DNA of 64,000 nucleotides from Flavobacteriaceae bacterium GSB9 (lineage in GTDB: Bacteria > Bacteroidota > Bacteroidia > Flavobacteriales > Flavobacteriaceae): the NCBI GenBank assembly GCA_022749295.1, contig CP062007.1, positions 3,402,001-3,466,000 of the forward strand, read 5' to 3'. Each line of letters opens with the position of its first letter. Position 1 is the first letter of the stretch. Under the pieces are notes generated by a model, which saw only the letters and a list, made by a program, of their open reading frames with translations, made no database searches and had not been told where the DNA came from. Of this stretch, positions 42,576 to 52,571 are shown one piece after another. The translations under genes and the position numbers were made by a program.

Positions 42576-42581
42576 TCATTA

Positions 42582-43544
42582 TTAATTTTTTAAAACTTTA
42601 TTTAGGAAGTTTACTGTGTAGTTTAGCGTAGTTTCAAACCAAGGGTGCATAAGCCAGAAGGAGTGCGGACTCTCGGGAATTGTGTGGACTTCGTTATAAA
42701 TATTATGTTGGCTTAAAATACTTATCATATCATCGCGCCCTGCATGAAATCTTTCATGAGAGCTATTGATAAAAATCGTCGGGGGTGTATTTTTACCAAC
42801 ATATTCCAAAGGTGAAGCTTCTTTCCATTTTTCGAAATTTTCTTCTTTTTCTCCACCTAGCCAAATACCGGCCATAGACGCTTTTCCAGGTTTCGATTCG
42901 GCGGCCGCTTCAGGATGAATGAACGATACAATGCCATCTATATTAACAATGGCCTGAACTTCATTCGAAATAGTTTTATCAATATGATATAGGGACGAGT
43001 TTGGTGTTACACCAACTAGAGTTGCCAATTGAGCTCCAGCAGAAGCACCTAAAACAGCCACTTTACTAGGGTTTATGTGGTATTTTTTAGCATGTTTTTT
43101 TAACCAAATAATGGCGTCTTTTAAATCGTTTACTCCAGCAGGGTAGGTGGCTTCAAAACCTAATCTGTAGGCTACAGAAACCCCCACATAGCCATTTAAG
43201 GCCAAGTGTTGTGCCATAACACGTTCGTTTTCTTTACTGCCTGTAAGCCAACCACCACCATGAATAAGTAAAACAGCTGGAAAGGTTTTTTTGCGATTGT
43301 TTTTTGGAAAGTAGACATCCAATTTTAATTTACTGGTTTCCGTTTTTTTGTAGGTAACGTCTTTTTTGTATTTAATATCGTTAGAAACCAACGGCTTAAT
43401 GGGCGAAACGTTGGGGAAATGCTTTCTTAGTTTTTTATATGTGTTTTCAATCGTATATTCTTTGTAATCTTCTTTTTTTTGGGCGTATGTTGAAGTTGAC
43501 GCTATAATTAGAAAAATGGTAAAAAGAGGAAAAAGCGATTTCAT
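42582..43544 (-). CDS. Secreted alpha/beta-hydrolase, putative carbohydrate esterase
   Basis: The 320-residue protein has a signal peptide (1-21, ending STYAQ). HGGGWLTG is at 95-102, nucleophile S168 in GASAG, and the probable catalytic histidine near 294 in SPHSFW. It is a close paralogue of the esterase at 33350-34342. It sits 3 bp behind a CE12 gene and ahead of the susD remnant, so deacetylation of pectin or its side chains is the likely role. The exact ester is unknown. Confidence 0.82.
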   Translation of the reverse strand: MKSLFPLFTIFLIIASTSTYAQKKEDYKEYTIENTYKKLRKHFPNVSPIKPLVSNDIKYKKDVTYKKTETSKLKLDVYFPKNNRKKTFPAVLLIHGGGWLTGSKENERVMAQHLALNGYVGVSVAYRLGFEATYPAGVNDLKDAIIWLKKHAKKYHINPSKVAVLGASAGAQLATLVGVTPNSSLYHIDKTISNEVQAIVNIDGIVSFIHPEAAAESKPGKASMAGIWLGGEKEENFEKWKEASPLEYVGKNTPPTIFINSSHERFHAGRDDMISILSQHNIYNEVHTIPESPHSFWLMHPWFETTLNYTVNFLNKVLKN

Positions 43545-43547
43545 ATG

Positions 43548-44396
43548 TTATTTTTTTACGGTTGAATTTATTTCCTTTAGTCCTTCAAACACCAATCGTG
43601 CAACTTCTATGCCGCCTTTGGTTTGAAAGTGTGTATTATCGTCTGCACCATCTGGGTAGGCTTCATATTTGCCAGCAGGGAGGTTCATAAAATAATTTTC
43701 AGAAACAAAATCTTTTCCTTTTATGGTGAAGAATTCGCGCGACTTTAAGTTTAAATCGATTAAATACACATCCATTTCTTCAGCTACATCTTTTGGAGCT
43801 AGGTCGTATGCGCCATGAACATCTTCAAGTTTGCCGTCTTTCCAAGGATAATTTCTTGCCACAGGCGTTAAAATAATAGGGACCGCTCCTTTTTGTCTGG
43901 TTTGCGAAACGAATAGCCTTAAAAATTCTTTGTAGCCTTCAATATTTACGTAACGTTCGGTCTTATTTTCGGCAGCATCGTTATGCCCGAACTGCATGAT
44001 AACAATGTCGTTTTTTCTCAAGTTTTCATAAACGGCGCGCCATCTTCCTTCCTGAAAAAAAGTACGAGTGCTTCGTCCGCCACGGGCACGGTCATCGACC
44101 AAAGCGCTATCAGTTCTGATAAGGTTTGAAACTTGACTTAAGCTATCGGAAACCAGAAAGGGTTGAAACACTTGCCCCCAGCCCGTAACGGGGTATCGGG
44201 TTTTCATATAGTCTTTACCTTTGTCGTAATCGCCGGTATAATCGGCCATAGTGGAGTCTCCTATCAAATAAATGGTGGTGATTTTAGATTCATCTTCTTT
44301 TTCTTTCGCAATGTCTTGTTGTTTGTTGGAGTTGCAGGAGGAAAAATTTAGTACAAATAAAATTGCTAGGAAATAAGTTGAAATTTTAAAATTCAT
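43548..44396 (-). CDS. Rhamnogalacturonan acetylesterase-like lipoprotein, CE12 family
   Basis: The 282-residue product has a lipoprotein signal with C21 in NFSSCNSN. SGNH blocks are IGDSTM with S48, ARGGRSTRTF, FGHNDAAEN and DNTHFQTKGG. It should remove acetyl groups from rhamnogalacturonan. Unlike the second CE12 copy at 41445-42215, which has no lipobox, this one is predicted to stay membrane-bound. It is 2 bp from the GH95 gene upstream and 3 bp from the esterase downstream, so these three are one transcription unit. Confidence 0.92.
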   Translation of the reverse strand: MNFKISTYFLAILFVLNFSSCNSNKQQDIAKEKEDESKITTIYLIGDSTMADYTGDYDKGKDYMKTRYPVTGWGQVFQPFLVSDSLSQVSNLIRTDSALVDDRARGGRSTRTFFQEGRWRAVYENLRKNDIVIMQFGHNDAAENKTERYVNIEGYKEFLRLFVSQTRQKGAVPIILTPVARNYPWKDGKLEDVHGAYDLAPKDVAEEMDVYLIDLNLKSREFFTIKGKDFVSENYFMNLPAGKYEAYPDGADDNTHFQTKGGIEVARLVFEGLKEINSTVKK

Positions 44397-44398
44397 TT

Positions 44399-46894
44399 TT
44401 AACGTTTTACATGAAATTGATAAGTCTTTCCTTTTTCGGTCTGGATATCATAAAGTTTATATTCAGGAAGCTCTAAAATACGTTTTTCAGCTTTTTCAGA
44501 AATAAGAGGTGTTTTAATTTCTGGTGTTTGGTAAAAGATATTTGTGTTTTTGCCTTTTGCTTTGGTCAATTCGTTTCCGTTGGCGTCAACCAAAGTTTCA
44601 GTAGTTCTTAGTCTAAGGTTTCCGCCCAATTCAGATACTATTTTAACCGAATTCAAATGGTTATTTTTCCAATGCAGATCCACTTCAAAACCACCTCTTG
44701 CTTTTAACCCCTCAATATCGCCATCGTGCCAACTATCGGGTAGGGCAGGCAAAAGGTGGAGTGCTTCGTCGTGCGATTGGATTAACATTTCTGCAATGCC
44801 AGCCGTACAACCAAAGTTGCCATCAATTTGAAATGGGGGATGGGCGTCCAATAAATTGGGATAAGTTCCGCCATCAGTTGTGCCATCGTGTACCAATGTT
44901 AATTGGGTTTTTATTAAATCGTATGCTCGGTTTCCGTTTAATAAGCGCGCCCAAAAATTCACCTTCCAACCCATAGACCAACCCGTAGATTTGTCTCCTC
45001 GGTATTTTAAGGTTTGTTCGGCAGCTTTAAATAATTCTGGATTTTTAAATGGTGAAATTTGAGCTGATGGATGTAAACCGTATAAATGAGAAATGTGCCT
45101 ATGTTTATCGTTAGGGCTGTCCCAATCTTTTATCCATTCCTGTAATTGGTTGTGTTGACCAATTTGCATAGGAGGCAAACGTTTTTTCATAACCGCAATG
45201 GAATCGGCAAATTCGGTATCGATACCCAAAACTTTTGAAGCATTGATAACATTACTGAACACATCAAATACCAACTGATTGTCCATGGTTGTTCCATAAG
45301 TAACACCAACACCATTTAAGTACTTGTTTTCGGGCGATATAGATGGAGCAACAACCAGCCAATTATTTTCGGGTTCTTCCTGTAAAACATCAACATAAAA
45401 CTGGGCTTTGCCTTTTAAAATAGGATAGTACTTTTTTAAGAATTCCGTATTTCCTGTAAACAGATAGTGCTGCCATATATGTTGGCTCAACCATGCGCCT
45501 CCCATAGGCCAAAAGCCATAAAATCCACCATCTACAATTCCTGAAATTCGCCAAATATCTGTGTTGTGGTGAATATTCCAACCGCGGGCATGATACATTT
45601 TTTGTGCACTTTCTTGACCGGTTACCGATAAATCTTCCAGCATGGAAAATAAAGGTTGGTGTAATTCCGATAAATTAGTTATTTCGGCCGGCCAATAGTT
45701 CATTTCGGTATTGATATTTACCGTGTATTTGCTGTCCCAAGGCGGAGATAAATGGTTGTTCCAAATACCTTGAAGATTGGCAGGTTGCCCCCCGGGCCTG
45801 GAACTGGAAATCAATAGATACCTTCCAAATTGGAAATATAATGATACCAACGATAAGTCTTCGTTAGTGGCAAAATTTTCTAATCTTTTGTTTGTTGGTA
45901 TAGAATCGTTGGTATTTTTGGTCAATTCAAGAGATACGCGGTTAAAAAGCTTTTGGTAATCTTCAACATGGGCCTTTTTTAGTGCATCAAAAGGTTTTGT
46001 TTGACTCACTTTTAAATGATTTTCTGCAATATTTTCAGCAGAATCACTTAAATCTTTATAATTTTTAAAGTTCGTTCCGATGCTTACAAATACGGTAACT
46101 TCATCAGCGTTTTTTATTTCAATATTTTCGTCGTTTTTTACCAATTCACCGCCAACAAATTTAGGCGCAACCAAGGTGGTGAATTTTATTTTTCCTTCTT
46201 TATTATCTACATTTCCGGTGGTGCCTGCTAGCGTAATAAGTCCATTATTGTACGAAATATTATGGTCAATTTGAGGGCTGTCCATAGACATATTAAAACT
46301 TATACTTTTAGGCTTGTTGGCTGTAAGGTGAACAACCATGACTTGTTCTGGATAGGAAACAAAATACTCTCTTTTATAATCAATGCCGTTATGGGTATAA
46401 GATACTGTAGAAATTGCATTTCCTATATCTAATGTTCTTTTGTAATGAGTGCTATTTTGATGGTTTGGGAAATTTAAATTCAAGTTGCCAACAGTTTGGT
46501 AAGGCATTCCGTAATTATTGCCTTCCTCGGCACCTCTAGGAAACACGGCATTAGCCATGTCTTGGGCTTCTTTGTATTTGCCGTTGAACAGCAAATTTCT
46601 TATCTCTTCAATCTGTTTATAATAGTCCTTTGGTACATTATTTCCAGGTTCGCCTGCCCAAACGGTTTCTTCGTTAAGTTGAATTTTGTCGTGTTCAACT
46701 CCACCAAAGAGCATACCACCAATTCGACCGTTTCCTATAGGTAAGGCTTCATTCCAATTATTGGCGGCTTTGTTGTACCACATTATATTGTTTGATACTG
46801 CTTGACTTTCGGTATTTTCATTTTTGCACGAAAGCGAACAAACGATAAGGGTGAGTACTAAAAAAAATTTTAAGATAAAATTAGTGCGATTCAT
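44399..46894 (-). CDS. Glycoside hydrolase family 95 (alpha-L-fucosidase or alpha-L-galactosidase)
   Basis: The 831-residue product has a lipoprotein-type signal with C23 in CSLSCKN. The GH95 start is clear in [19 protein letters not shown] and [13 protein letters not shown]. The (alpha/alpha)6 barrel region includes [20 protein letters not shown], where the two asparagines match the water-positioning pair of the family, and [22 protein letters not shown]95 members cleave terminal alpha-1,2-L-fucose or L-galactose. In a pectin locus the substrate may be an RG-I or RG-II side chain; that is inference. Confidence 0.93.
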   Translation of the reverse strand: MNRTNFILKFFLVLTLIVCSLSCKNENTESQAVSNNIMWYNKAANNWNEALPIGNGRIGGMLFGGVEHDKIQLNEETVWAGEPGNNVPKDYYKQIEEIRNLLFNGKYKEAQDMANAVFPRGAEEGNNYGMPYQTVGNLNLNFPNHQNSTHYKRTLDIGNAISTVSYTHNGIDYKREYFVSYPEQVMVVHLTANKPKSISFNMSMDSPQIDHNISYNNGLITLAGTTGNVDNKEGKIKFTTLVAPKFVGGELVKNDENIEIKNADEVTVFVSIGTNFKNYKDLSDSAENIAENHLKVSQTKPFDALKKAHVEDYQKLFNRVSLELTKNTNDSIPTNKRLENFATNEDLSLVSLYFQFGRYLLISSSRPGGQPANLQGIWNNHLSPPWDSKYTVNINTEMNYWPAEITNLSELHQPLFSMLEDLSVTGQESAQKMYHARGWNIHHNTDIWRISGIVDGGFYGFWPMGGAWLSQHIWQHYLFTGNTEFLKKYYPILKGKAQFYVDVLQEEPENNWLVVAPSISPENKYLNGVGVTYGTTMDNQLVFDVFSNVINASKVLGIDTEFADSIAVMKKRLPPMQIGQHNQLQEWIKDWDSPNDKHRHISHLYGLHPSAQISPFKNPELFKAAEQTLKYRGDKSTGWSMGWKVNFWARLLNGNRAYDLIKTQLTLVHDGTTDGGTYPNLLDAHPPFQIDGNFGCTAGIAEMLIQSHDEALHLLPALPDSWHDGDIEGLKARGGFEVDLHWKNNHLNSVKIVSELGGNLRLRTTETLVDANGNELTKAKGKNTNIFYQTPEIKTPLISEKAEKRILELPEYKLYDIQTEKGKTYQFHVKR

Positions 46895-46925
46895 GTTTTA
46901 GTTATTACCTGGTTAGTTCTAAGTT

Positions 46926-47837
46926 TTAAGGTATAACTTCTATCTCTTTAAGCCATTTTGTTGAAATGGTTTTCCATAGTTCTGTAAGGTTTGATGCGTT
47001 ATAAATACCAATGCTATGTCCGCCTTTCGGGAAAATGTGCAATGACCCTTTAACATTATTTTCTAACATGGCTTGATAAAATAAGATACTATTCATGGGG
47101 TTTACGGCATGGTCGTTTTGGGCATGGAACAAAATGGTTGGAGGCGTTTGTCTTGAAACGTGAAATTCGTTGGAATAGTAATGAATGTTCTCTGTAGTAA
47201 GGTAATCTCCAAGGAAGTTTTTTTTGCTGCCCTCGTGGGTATATTTTCCAAAACTGATAACGGGCGAAACCAACACCATAAAATTAGGTTTAAAAGATTG
47301 TTTGCTGATAGTGTCGTTTTCAATATTTGAAAAGTCAGTGGAATGTGTTGCTATGGTCGAAGCTAAATGGCCACCTGCCGATGAACCAAAAACACCTACT
47401 TTGCCTTTATTTAGGTTCCATTTTTGGGCATTAGTCCGAATGAGCTTCATAGCACGCTGCGCATCTTGAATGGGACCTTGCTCACTAATAATTAAATCGG
47501 GTGAGTTGGGTAAACGGTACAATAATACAAAAGCGGTAATACCTTGTGTATTATACCATTTAGCCAATTGAATACCACCTAAATTATAAGTGAGTTTTTG
47601 ATAGCCACCCGACGGTAAAATTAAAATACTACTGCCATTTTGTTCTTCTTTTGGAGGAAAGAACGCCAACATTTTAGGTTCTGAAACTTGTGTAATACGT
47701 TCACGTTCTTCAATGTGTTCAAGCATCAAGCCTTTGGTGTTTGGCATTTTTCCTTTGGGCCATAATGAGATGTTTTCTTGGGCTAAGGTAGCCAAAGAAA
47801 ATAGAAAAGTTAAATAGACGAATACCGTTTTTGTCAT
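46926..47837 (-). CDS. Secreted alpha/beta-hydrolase, acetylxylan-esterase-like
   Basis: The 303-residue protein has a signal peptide (1-20, LATLAQE). It resembles the esterase group often labelled xylanase/acetylxylan esterase in Bacteroidota: SLWPKGKMPN at the mature start, LPSGGYQ near 75, nucleophile S153 in GSSAGGH, and KGGHSIGIYN near the C-terminus. It belongs to a different branch from the two paralogous esterases at 33350 and 42582, since it lacks the HGGxW form. Located 31 bp upstream of GH95, it likely deacetylates pectin oligomers. Confidence 0.82.
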   Translation of the reverse strand: MTKTVFVYLTFLFSLATLAQENISLWPKGKMPNTKGLMLEHIEERERITQVSEPKMLAFFPPKEEQNGSSILILPSGGYQKLTYNLGGIQLAKWYNTQGITAFVLLYRLPNSPDLIISEQGPIQDAQRAMKLIRTNAQKWNLNKGKVGVFGSSAGGHLASTIATHSTDFSNIENDTISKQSFKPNFMVLVSPVISFGKYTHEGSKKNFLGDYLTTENIHYYSNEFHVSRQTPPTILFHAQNDHAVNPMNSILFYQAMLENNVKGSLHIFPKGGHSIGIYNASNLTELWKTISTKWLKEIEVIP

Positions 47838-47928
47838 GGTTGTGTTTTATCTTGAATGATATGTAATTAGTAAATATATGCATCATTACCAGGGAAGAAT
47901 GACCGAAGAGAACTCTTAATAAAAAAAG

Positions 47929-47954
47929 ATTGCCACGCTACGCTCGTAATGACG
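47929..47954. repeat. Short dispersed palindromic element
   Basis: ATTGCCACGCTACGCTCGTAAT is flanked by a G-A and a GACG. It is related to the element at 3931-3965 (ATTGCC...GCTCGCAAT). It lies in the 141 bp gap between the GH28 gene and the next esterase and may interrupt the otherwise tight operon. Confidence 0.5.
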
Positions 47955-47978
47955 TAATGATTTTATGTTACTTTAGTT

Positions 47979-49652
47979 TTATCGCTTTTTGTCAACACCT
48001 TTGCCTTGTTTCAGCTGTGCTTTTGAATTTGAAAAATCATTTTTATCAAACTCGATATGGGCACTTTTTTCACCCAAAACTTTTATAGGTGATTCACTTT
48101 CGGAAAATGACAGTCCACTTACCGAAACATTTTTGCTATTGTAAACCGTTAAGGCATAATCCTGCGAAGCGATAACTTTTACGTTTTTAAGTGTAATACC
48201 ATCGGCATCGATAGCCGTAATCCCTTTTTTGGTCTGGAAAATTGAATTTTCAAGTGATACATTTTTGAGGTTCATTTCGGGCAATCCCATAAAGAATATA
48301 GCCGTTTCAGAATCTGATACCTTAATGTTTTTCATAAAAATATTTCGGAATGAAGGTGTTTCTTCAGTTACGGGCATCATGGTTTCATCACGTTTTTCAT
48401 CCTCTGCATCTTGATCGTCTTCTAAAATAGGGGAATTACCACCATAAAACATATTAAAACGAATAGACTCCGTTGGAATGTTTACCATATCAATATCAGA
48501 TATATAGATATTTTCAACCACACCGCCACGCCCGCGGGTACTTTTAAAACGCAGCCCAACATCGGTGCCTAAAAACGTACAGTTTGAAACATGAACATTT
48601 TTAACACCACCCGACATTTCGCTGCCAATAACAAACCCACCATGGCCGTGATACACTACATTATTTTTTACAATGACATTTTCGGTAGGCATACCGCGTA
48701 TTCGGCCATCTTCGTTTTTACCCGATTTAAAACAAATGGCATCGTCGCCAACATCAAAGGTATTGTTGTAAATCAACACATTTTTACAGGATTCCAAATC
48801 AAGTCCGTCGCCGTTTTGGGAGTACCACGGATTTCTAACATTAAGATTTCTAATGATGAGGTCTTCACTCATTAAGGGATGGATGTTCCAAGCTGGTGAG
48901 TTTTGAAAGGTTGGGCCATCTAAAAGAATGCGTTTAGAATTGACGATACTAACCATTACTGGCCGCAAATAATCTTTTACCGATTGCAGTTCTTCGTCGC
49001 TTATTAAATCGGGAACGTTAAAATTGGTGGTGCTTTCGTAACCTTTTTTTGATTTTTCTGATGGAAACCAAATTTTCCCGTTTGTGGAAACAACTCCACC
49101 TGATTTTATTAGACGTTTCCATTGGCCATCTGTCATTTTCGATTTTTTTACCGGACGCCATGCACCGCCATTTCCGTCTATTATACCATTTCCTGTAATA
49201 GCAATGTTTTCAGCACCATTGGCATTAATAGGCGACACGCATCTTACCGTGTTAAGACCTTCAAAACTGGTTTTTACCAACGGATAGTCATCAAAATCAT
49301 CACTAAAAAGAATTAATGCACCGTCGTTTAAATGTAAATTAACGTTGTCTTTTAAAGTAATGGGGCCTGAAAGCCATATACCTCTTGGAACGTTTACCTT
49401 GCCGCCGCCTTTTGTTGTTACGTCGTTAATGGCCTTTGCGAAGGCTTCGGTGTTTTTAACCAAACCTCCGGATACAGCGCCAAAATCGGAAATACTTACG
49501 CTGTAATTAGGGAAGTTTGTTGTTTTTACTTTGGGCATATTAAAAGCTATGCCATCATAAATGGTTTGTTCGTTTATTTGTTGTGCATTTAAGTTTTTTG
49601 CACAAAAAAGGGTTAATAGCATTAACCCTAATTTTGTTATTGAAATTTTCAT
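47979..49652 (-). CDS. Polygalacturonase-like glycoside hydrolase, GH28 family
   Basis: The 557-residue protein has a signal peptide (1-24, cut after NLNA). The GH28 beta-helix shows the catalytic aspartates in NTFDVGDDAICFKSGKNEDG, the conserved histidine in GHGGFVIGSEMSGG and the RxK pair in LRFKSTRGRGG. The N-terminal VSISDFGAVSGGLVKNTEAF is the usual first coil. GH28 enzymes hydrolyse alpha-1,4 galacturonate links or rhamnogalacturonan. Its lysine-rich C-terminus (SNSKAQLKQGKGVDKKR) is probably disordered. It starts 12 bp after the GH43 stop, in the same operon. Confidence 0.94.
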   Translation of the reverse strand: MKISITKLGLMLLTLFCAKNLNAQQINEQTIYDGIAFNMPKVKTTNFPNYSVSISDFGAVSGGLVKNTEAFAKAINDVTTKGGGKVNVPRGIWLSGPITLKDNVNLHLNDGALILFSDDFDDYPLVKTSFEGLNTVRCVSPINANGAENIAITGNGIIDGNGGAWRPVKKSKMTDGQWKRLIKSGGVVSTNGKIWFPSEKSKKGYESTTNFNVPDLISDEELQSVKDYLRPVMVSIVNSKRILLDGPTFQNSPAWNIHPLMSEDLIIRNLNVRNPWYSQNGDGLDLESCKNVLIYNNTFDVGDDAICFKSGKNEDGRIRGMPTENVIVKNNVVYHGHGGFVIGSEMSGGVKNVHVSNCTFLGTDVGLRFKSTRGRGGVVENIYISDIDMVNIPTESIRFNMFYGGNSPILEDDQDAEDEKRDETMMPVTEETPSFRNIFMKNIKVSDSETAIFFMGLPEMNLKNVSLENSIFQTKKGITAIDADGITLKNVKVIASQDYALTVYNSKNVSVSGLSFSESESPIKVLGEKSAHIEFDKNDFSNSKAQLKQGKGVDKKR

Positions 49653-49664
49653 TATTGAATTGAA

Positions 49665-51299
49665 TTATTTTGAAATTTTAAAATAATCGACGTCGGCATA
49701 ACCACCACGTTTAGATTCTTGCGTACTTATACAGAATACGCCTACTTTAGCGCCAATCCATTTTCCTTCCCTGGCTTTGAATGGTTTGCCTATTCTTTTG
49801 AATTTCTTACCATTTTCAGAATAATAAAATTGGCACATAGTATCGGGAGCCAAAACTTCTACTTTAAAATAAGCAGCGTTCGATTTCAGTTTTACCTCTT
49901 CGTTCACTTGTTCTTCATTGCCTTTAATGGCGTTAATGGCTTCGGTTTGTTTTAGGAAATAACCATCATCGTTATGGGAAATACTCAATGTGGCATAATC
50001 CATCCCCATGACAATCAAGCCTGCTGTTTTACCTTCTTTGGCCTCCTCAGGAATTAAAGTGATTTTTGTTGAAGCTGTAAACTCGGGTGCAGGTACTTTT
50101 TGAAGCAATAAGTTAGGCGCCATCCATAAGTTTGGTGCATCTTCTGGTACTTTAATTGAAAATAATCTCAAGTGGTCTTCACCTGGTAGTTTAGCATGCC
50201 AAACCACATCGTTATTGGCGTGCCATTGCCATTGCAACCCAATGTTGAATTCGTTGAAATTATCAGTTTCCAAAGGTGTTTCAATAGGGTAGGTTTTGCC
50301 AACGTTTGGTTTTTTATGCGATTTAACGGGTTCGCCGATACCGTTACCGTCAAAATCTTTGCCCATAACTGGCCAATCGTTTATCCAGCTCATAGGTTGC
50401 AGGTGGACAATACGACCTATGGCACCCACATCCTGAAAGTGGTAAAACCAAGATTCGCCATTTGGTGTATCTACCCATGCGCCTTGGTGAGGCCCATTAA
50501 TTTCAGTGCTTCCTTGTTCTAAAACTACTTTTTCTTCATAAGGGCCATAAACGTTTTTAGAGCGTAAAATAAGCTGCCATCCCGTAGCTACGCCACCCGC
50601 TGGAGCAAAAATGTAGTAATAGCCATTTCGTTTGTAGAATTTAGAGCCTTCAACGGTTTCGTGATTGTCGTGACCATCAAACACATGGACTCCCTTATCA
50701 ATAACTTTGGTACCTTCAGCATTCATTTTATTTACTGTAAGTAAACTTTTGACACCACGACGGCTTCCTGCATAGGCATGAACCAAATAAGCATCACCGT
50801 TGTCATTCCAAAGCGGACATGGATCAATAAGGCCTTTGCCTTCCATAACCAAAATAGGCTCATCCCATTTTCCATATGGGTCTTTGGTTTTTACCATATA
50901 AATTCCAAAATCGGGGTCTCCCCAATAAATGTAAATTTCGCCTTTGTGGTAACGTATGGCCGGTGCCCAAACACCATTACCGTGTTGTGGAACGCTAAAG
51001 TGCTCTTCGGGAACTTGGGTTTCCAGAGCATGGTTTATCAGTTTCCAATTTACCATATCTTTTGAATGCAGGATAGGTAAGCCTGGAGCGACGTTAAAGC
51101 TAGAAGCTGTCATGTAATAATCGTCACCAACACGAACCACGTCGGGGTCGGAATAATCGGAGTAAATAATTGGATTGTTGTATGTGCCATCACCATTATC
51201 AGCTACCCATACGTCTGACACATAAGGTTTCTCGTTTTGAGCAAATAGAATGGCGGTGAAGAATAATGAAAGTATTAATAATTTTAGTCTCATTGACAT
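49665..51299 (-). CDS. Glycoside hydrolase family 43 (arabinosidase/xylosidase-like)
   Basis: The 544-residue protein has a signal peptide (1-20, AILFAQN). A five-bladed propeller at about 35-330 shows the GH43 acids: YSDYSDPDVVRVGDDYYMTA, GLIDPCPLWNDNGDAYLVHA and the general acid in VEGSKFYKRNGYYYIFAPAG. A C-terminal beta-sandwich (about 345-540) of the GH43-associated type follows. Substrates in this family include arabinan, xylan and galactan; arabinose or galactose side chains of RG-I fit this locus but are not proven. It lies 18 bp downstream of GH105. Confidence 0.93.
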   Translation of the reverse strand: MSMRLKLLILSLFFTAILFAQNEKPYVSDVWVADNGDGTYNNPIIYSDYSDPDVVRVGDDYYMTASSFNVAPGLPILHSKDMVNWKLINHALETQVPEEHFSVPQHGNGVWAPAIRYHKGEIYIYWGDPDFGIYMVKTKDPYGKWDEPILVMEGKGLIDPCPLWNDNGDAYLVHAYAGSRRGVKSLLTVNKMNAEGTKVIDKGVHVFDGHDNHETVEGSKFYKRNGYYYIFAPAGGVATGWQLILRSKNVYGPYEEKVVLEQGSTEINGPHQGAWVDTPNGESWFYHFQDVGAIGRIVHLQPMSWINDWPVMGKDFDGNGIGEPVKSHKKPNVGKTYPIETPLETDNFNEFNIGLQWQWHANNDVVWHAKLPGEDHLRLFSIKVPEDAPNLWMAPNLLLQKVPAPEFTASTKITLIPEEAKEGKTAGLIVMGMDYATLSISHNDDGYFLKQTEAINAIKGNEEQVNEEVKLKSNAAYFKVEVLAPDTMCQFYYSENGKKFKRIGKPFKAREGKWIGAKVGVFCISTQESKRGGYADVDYFKISK

Positions 51300-51317
51300 T
51301 AGTTGTTTTGGGGCATT

Positions 51318-52565
51318 TTATTTGTTTAGCTCTAAGCTAGCCATTATAAAAGGCCCAGTACCTTTAGGGTCATTTGATCTAATGGTTTCTCCTATGTAGT
51401 ATTCAAAAGACCCATCTCTATAAGGGTTTCCACCCAATCCGGCAACCGCGCAACATTGATTTAGGTTAACCACGCCGTTTTCTTCAACAGTAATTAGGTC
51501 GTCTAATAAAGCTTGGTAGGCTTTTTTAGCCACGTCCAAATATTTTTCAGGTAAATATCCCTTACGCACACCTTTGGCAAAAGTATAAGTGAACATAGAC
51601 GTTCCTGTAGCTTCAAGGTAATTGCCTTCACGGTCACCTTGATCCAAAACTTGCCACCATAAGCCTGATTCGTCTTGAACTTTAGTTACAGCTTCGGCAT
51701 ATTGATTTAAGTATTTTATAATACGTTCTCTACCGGGGTGGTCTTCTGGTAAAAAGTCTAATACATCGACCATAGCCATACCGTACCAGCCCATACCGCG
51801 TGACCAGAAATGTTGTGAGTTTCCAGTTTCATTATCTGCCCATTTTTGCTCACGGCTTTCATCCCAACCATGATATAATAAGCCGGATTTTTCATCCCGA
51901 CTATGCTTTTGAATTAAATCGAATTGTAATACAGCATGGTTGTAGATGTCTTGTTTTTCCTCTTCGTCATCAACGTATTCTTTAGCATATCTAACATGGA
52001 ATGGTTCGGCCATGTAAAGCCCATCAAGCCACATTTGGTGCGGATATCTTTTTTTGTGCCAGTAGCCACCTTCAGACGTTGATGGTTGCGATTGCAACTG
52101 CTTGTCTAAGGTGTGCATAGCGGTTAAAAAACGTTCTTCTTTGGTGATAGGGTAGAGAAACAAAAGAACATCACCAGACTTTATCATATCTAGATTTTGT
52201 TTTTCTAACGAGTAGGTGTCTATTGTACCCGTACTATCGATTAGAGTATCTGCATAATCGTAGATGTAATCGTAATATTTTTTGTTATTTGTTGCTTCAT
52301 AAACACGAGAACATGCACTTAACACTAAACCAGGCGTGTAAGTCCAACGTGGTTTTGTTGAAAAATCCAGTTTTGTAGCTTCTGGAAAACGATGAATTTC
52401 TGAAAGCATCATGCGTTCAGACCATTTCAAATCTTCGGGAACGACTTTTTCTACAGTAGCGGTTTCTTCTTGTACGTTTTCTTTTTTAGTGTCTTTACAA
52501 GACGTAAACAAGCCAACGGCCAGTGCAAACAGTGCAATATATATAGTTGCTTTTTTCATTTTCAT
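51318..52565 (-). CDS. Unsaturated rhamnogalacturonyl hydrolase-like, GH105 (GH88/105) family lipoprotein
   Basis: The 415-residue product has a lipoprotein signal with C23 in GLFTSCKDTK. The (alpha/alpha)6 barrel of GH88/105 is seen in WLDGLYMAEPFHVRYAKEY, GLLYHGWDESREQKWADNE, HFWSRGMGWYGMAMVDVLDF and SMFTYTFAKGVRKGYLP. These enzymes hydrate the unsaturated galacturonate left by lyases on rhamnogalacturonan fragments and release 5-keto-4-deoxyuronate, the substrate of KduI (21561-22400). It is tightly packed between DUF4861 and GH43. Confidence 0.94.
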   Translation of the reverse strand: MKMKKATIYIALFALAVGLFTSCKDTKKENVQEETATVEKVVPEDLKWSERMMLSEIHRFPEATKLDFSTKPRWTYTPGLVLSACSRVYEATNNKKYYDYIYDYADTLIDSTGTIDTYSLEKQNLDMIKSGDVLLFLYPITKEERFLTAMHTLDKQLQSQPSTSEGGYWHKKRYPHQMWLDGLYMAEPFHVRYAKEYVDDEEEKQDIYNHAVLQFDLIQKHSRDEKSGLLYHGWDESREQKWADNETGNSQHFWSRGMGWYGMAMVDVLDFLPEDHPGRERIIKYLNQYAEAVTKVQDESGLWWQVLDQGDREGNYLEATGTSMFTYTFAKGVRKGYLPEKYLDVAKKAYQALLDDLITVEENGVVNLNQCCAVAGLGGNPYRDGSFEYYIGETIRSNDPKGTGPFIMASLELNK

Positions 52566-52571
52566 AGGTTT

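Noticed and set aside
43748-43760. AATCGATT core inside the CE12 gene as an operator
   Set aside because: It lies within coding sequence, lacks the outer G and C of the promoter sites and is not next to a -7 box. The core is expected by chance in AT-rich DNA.
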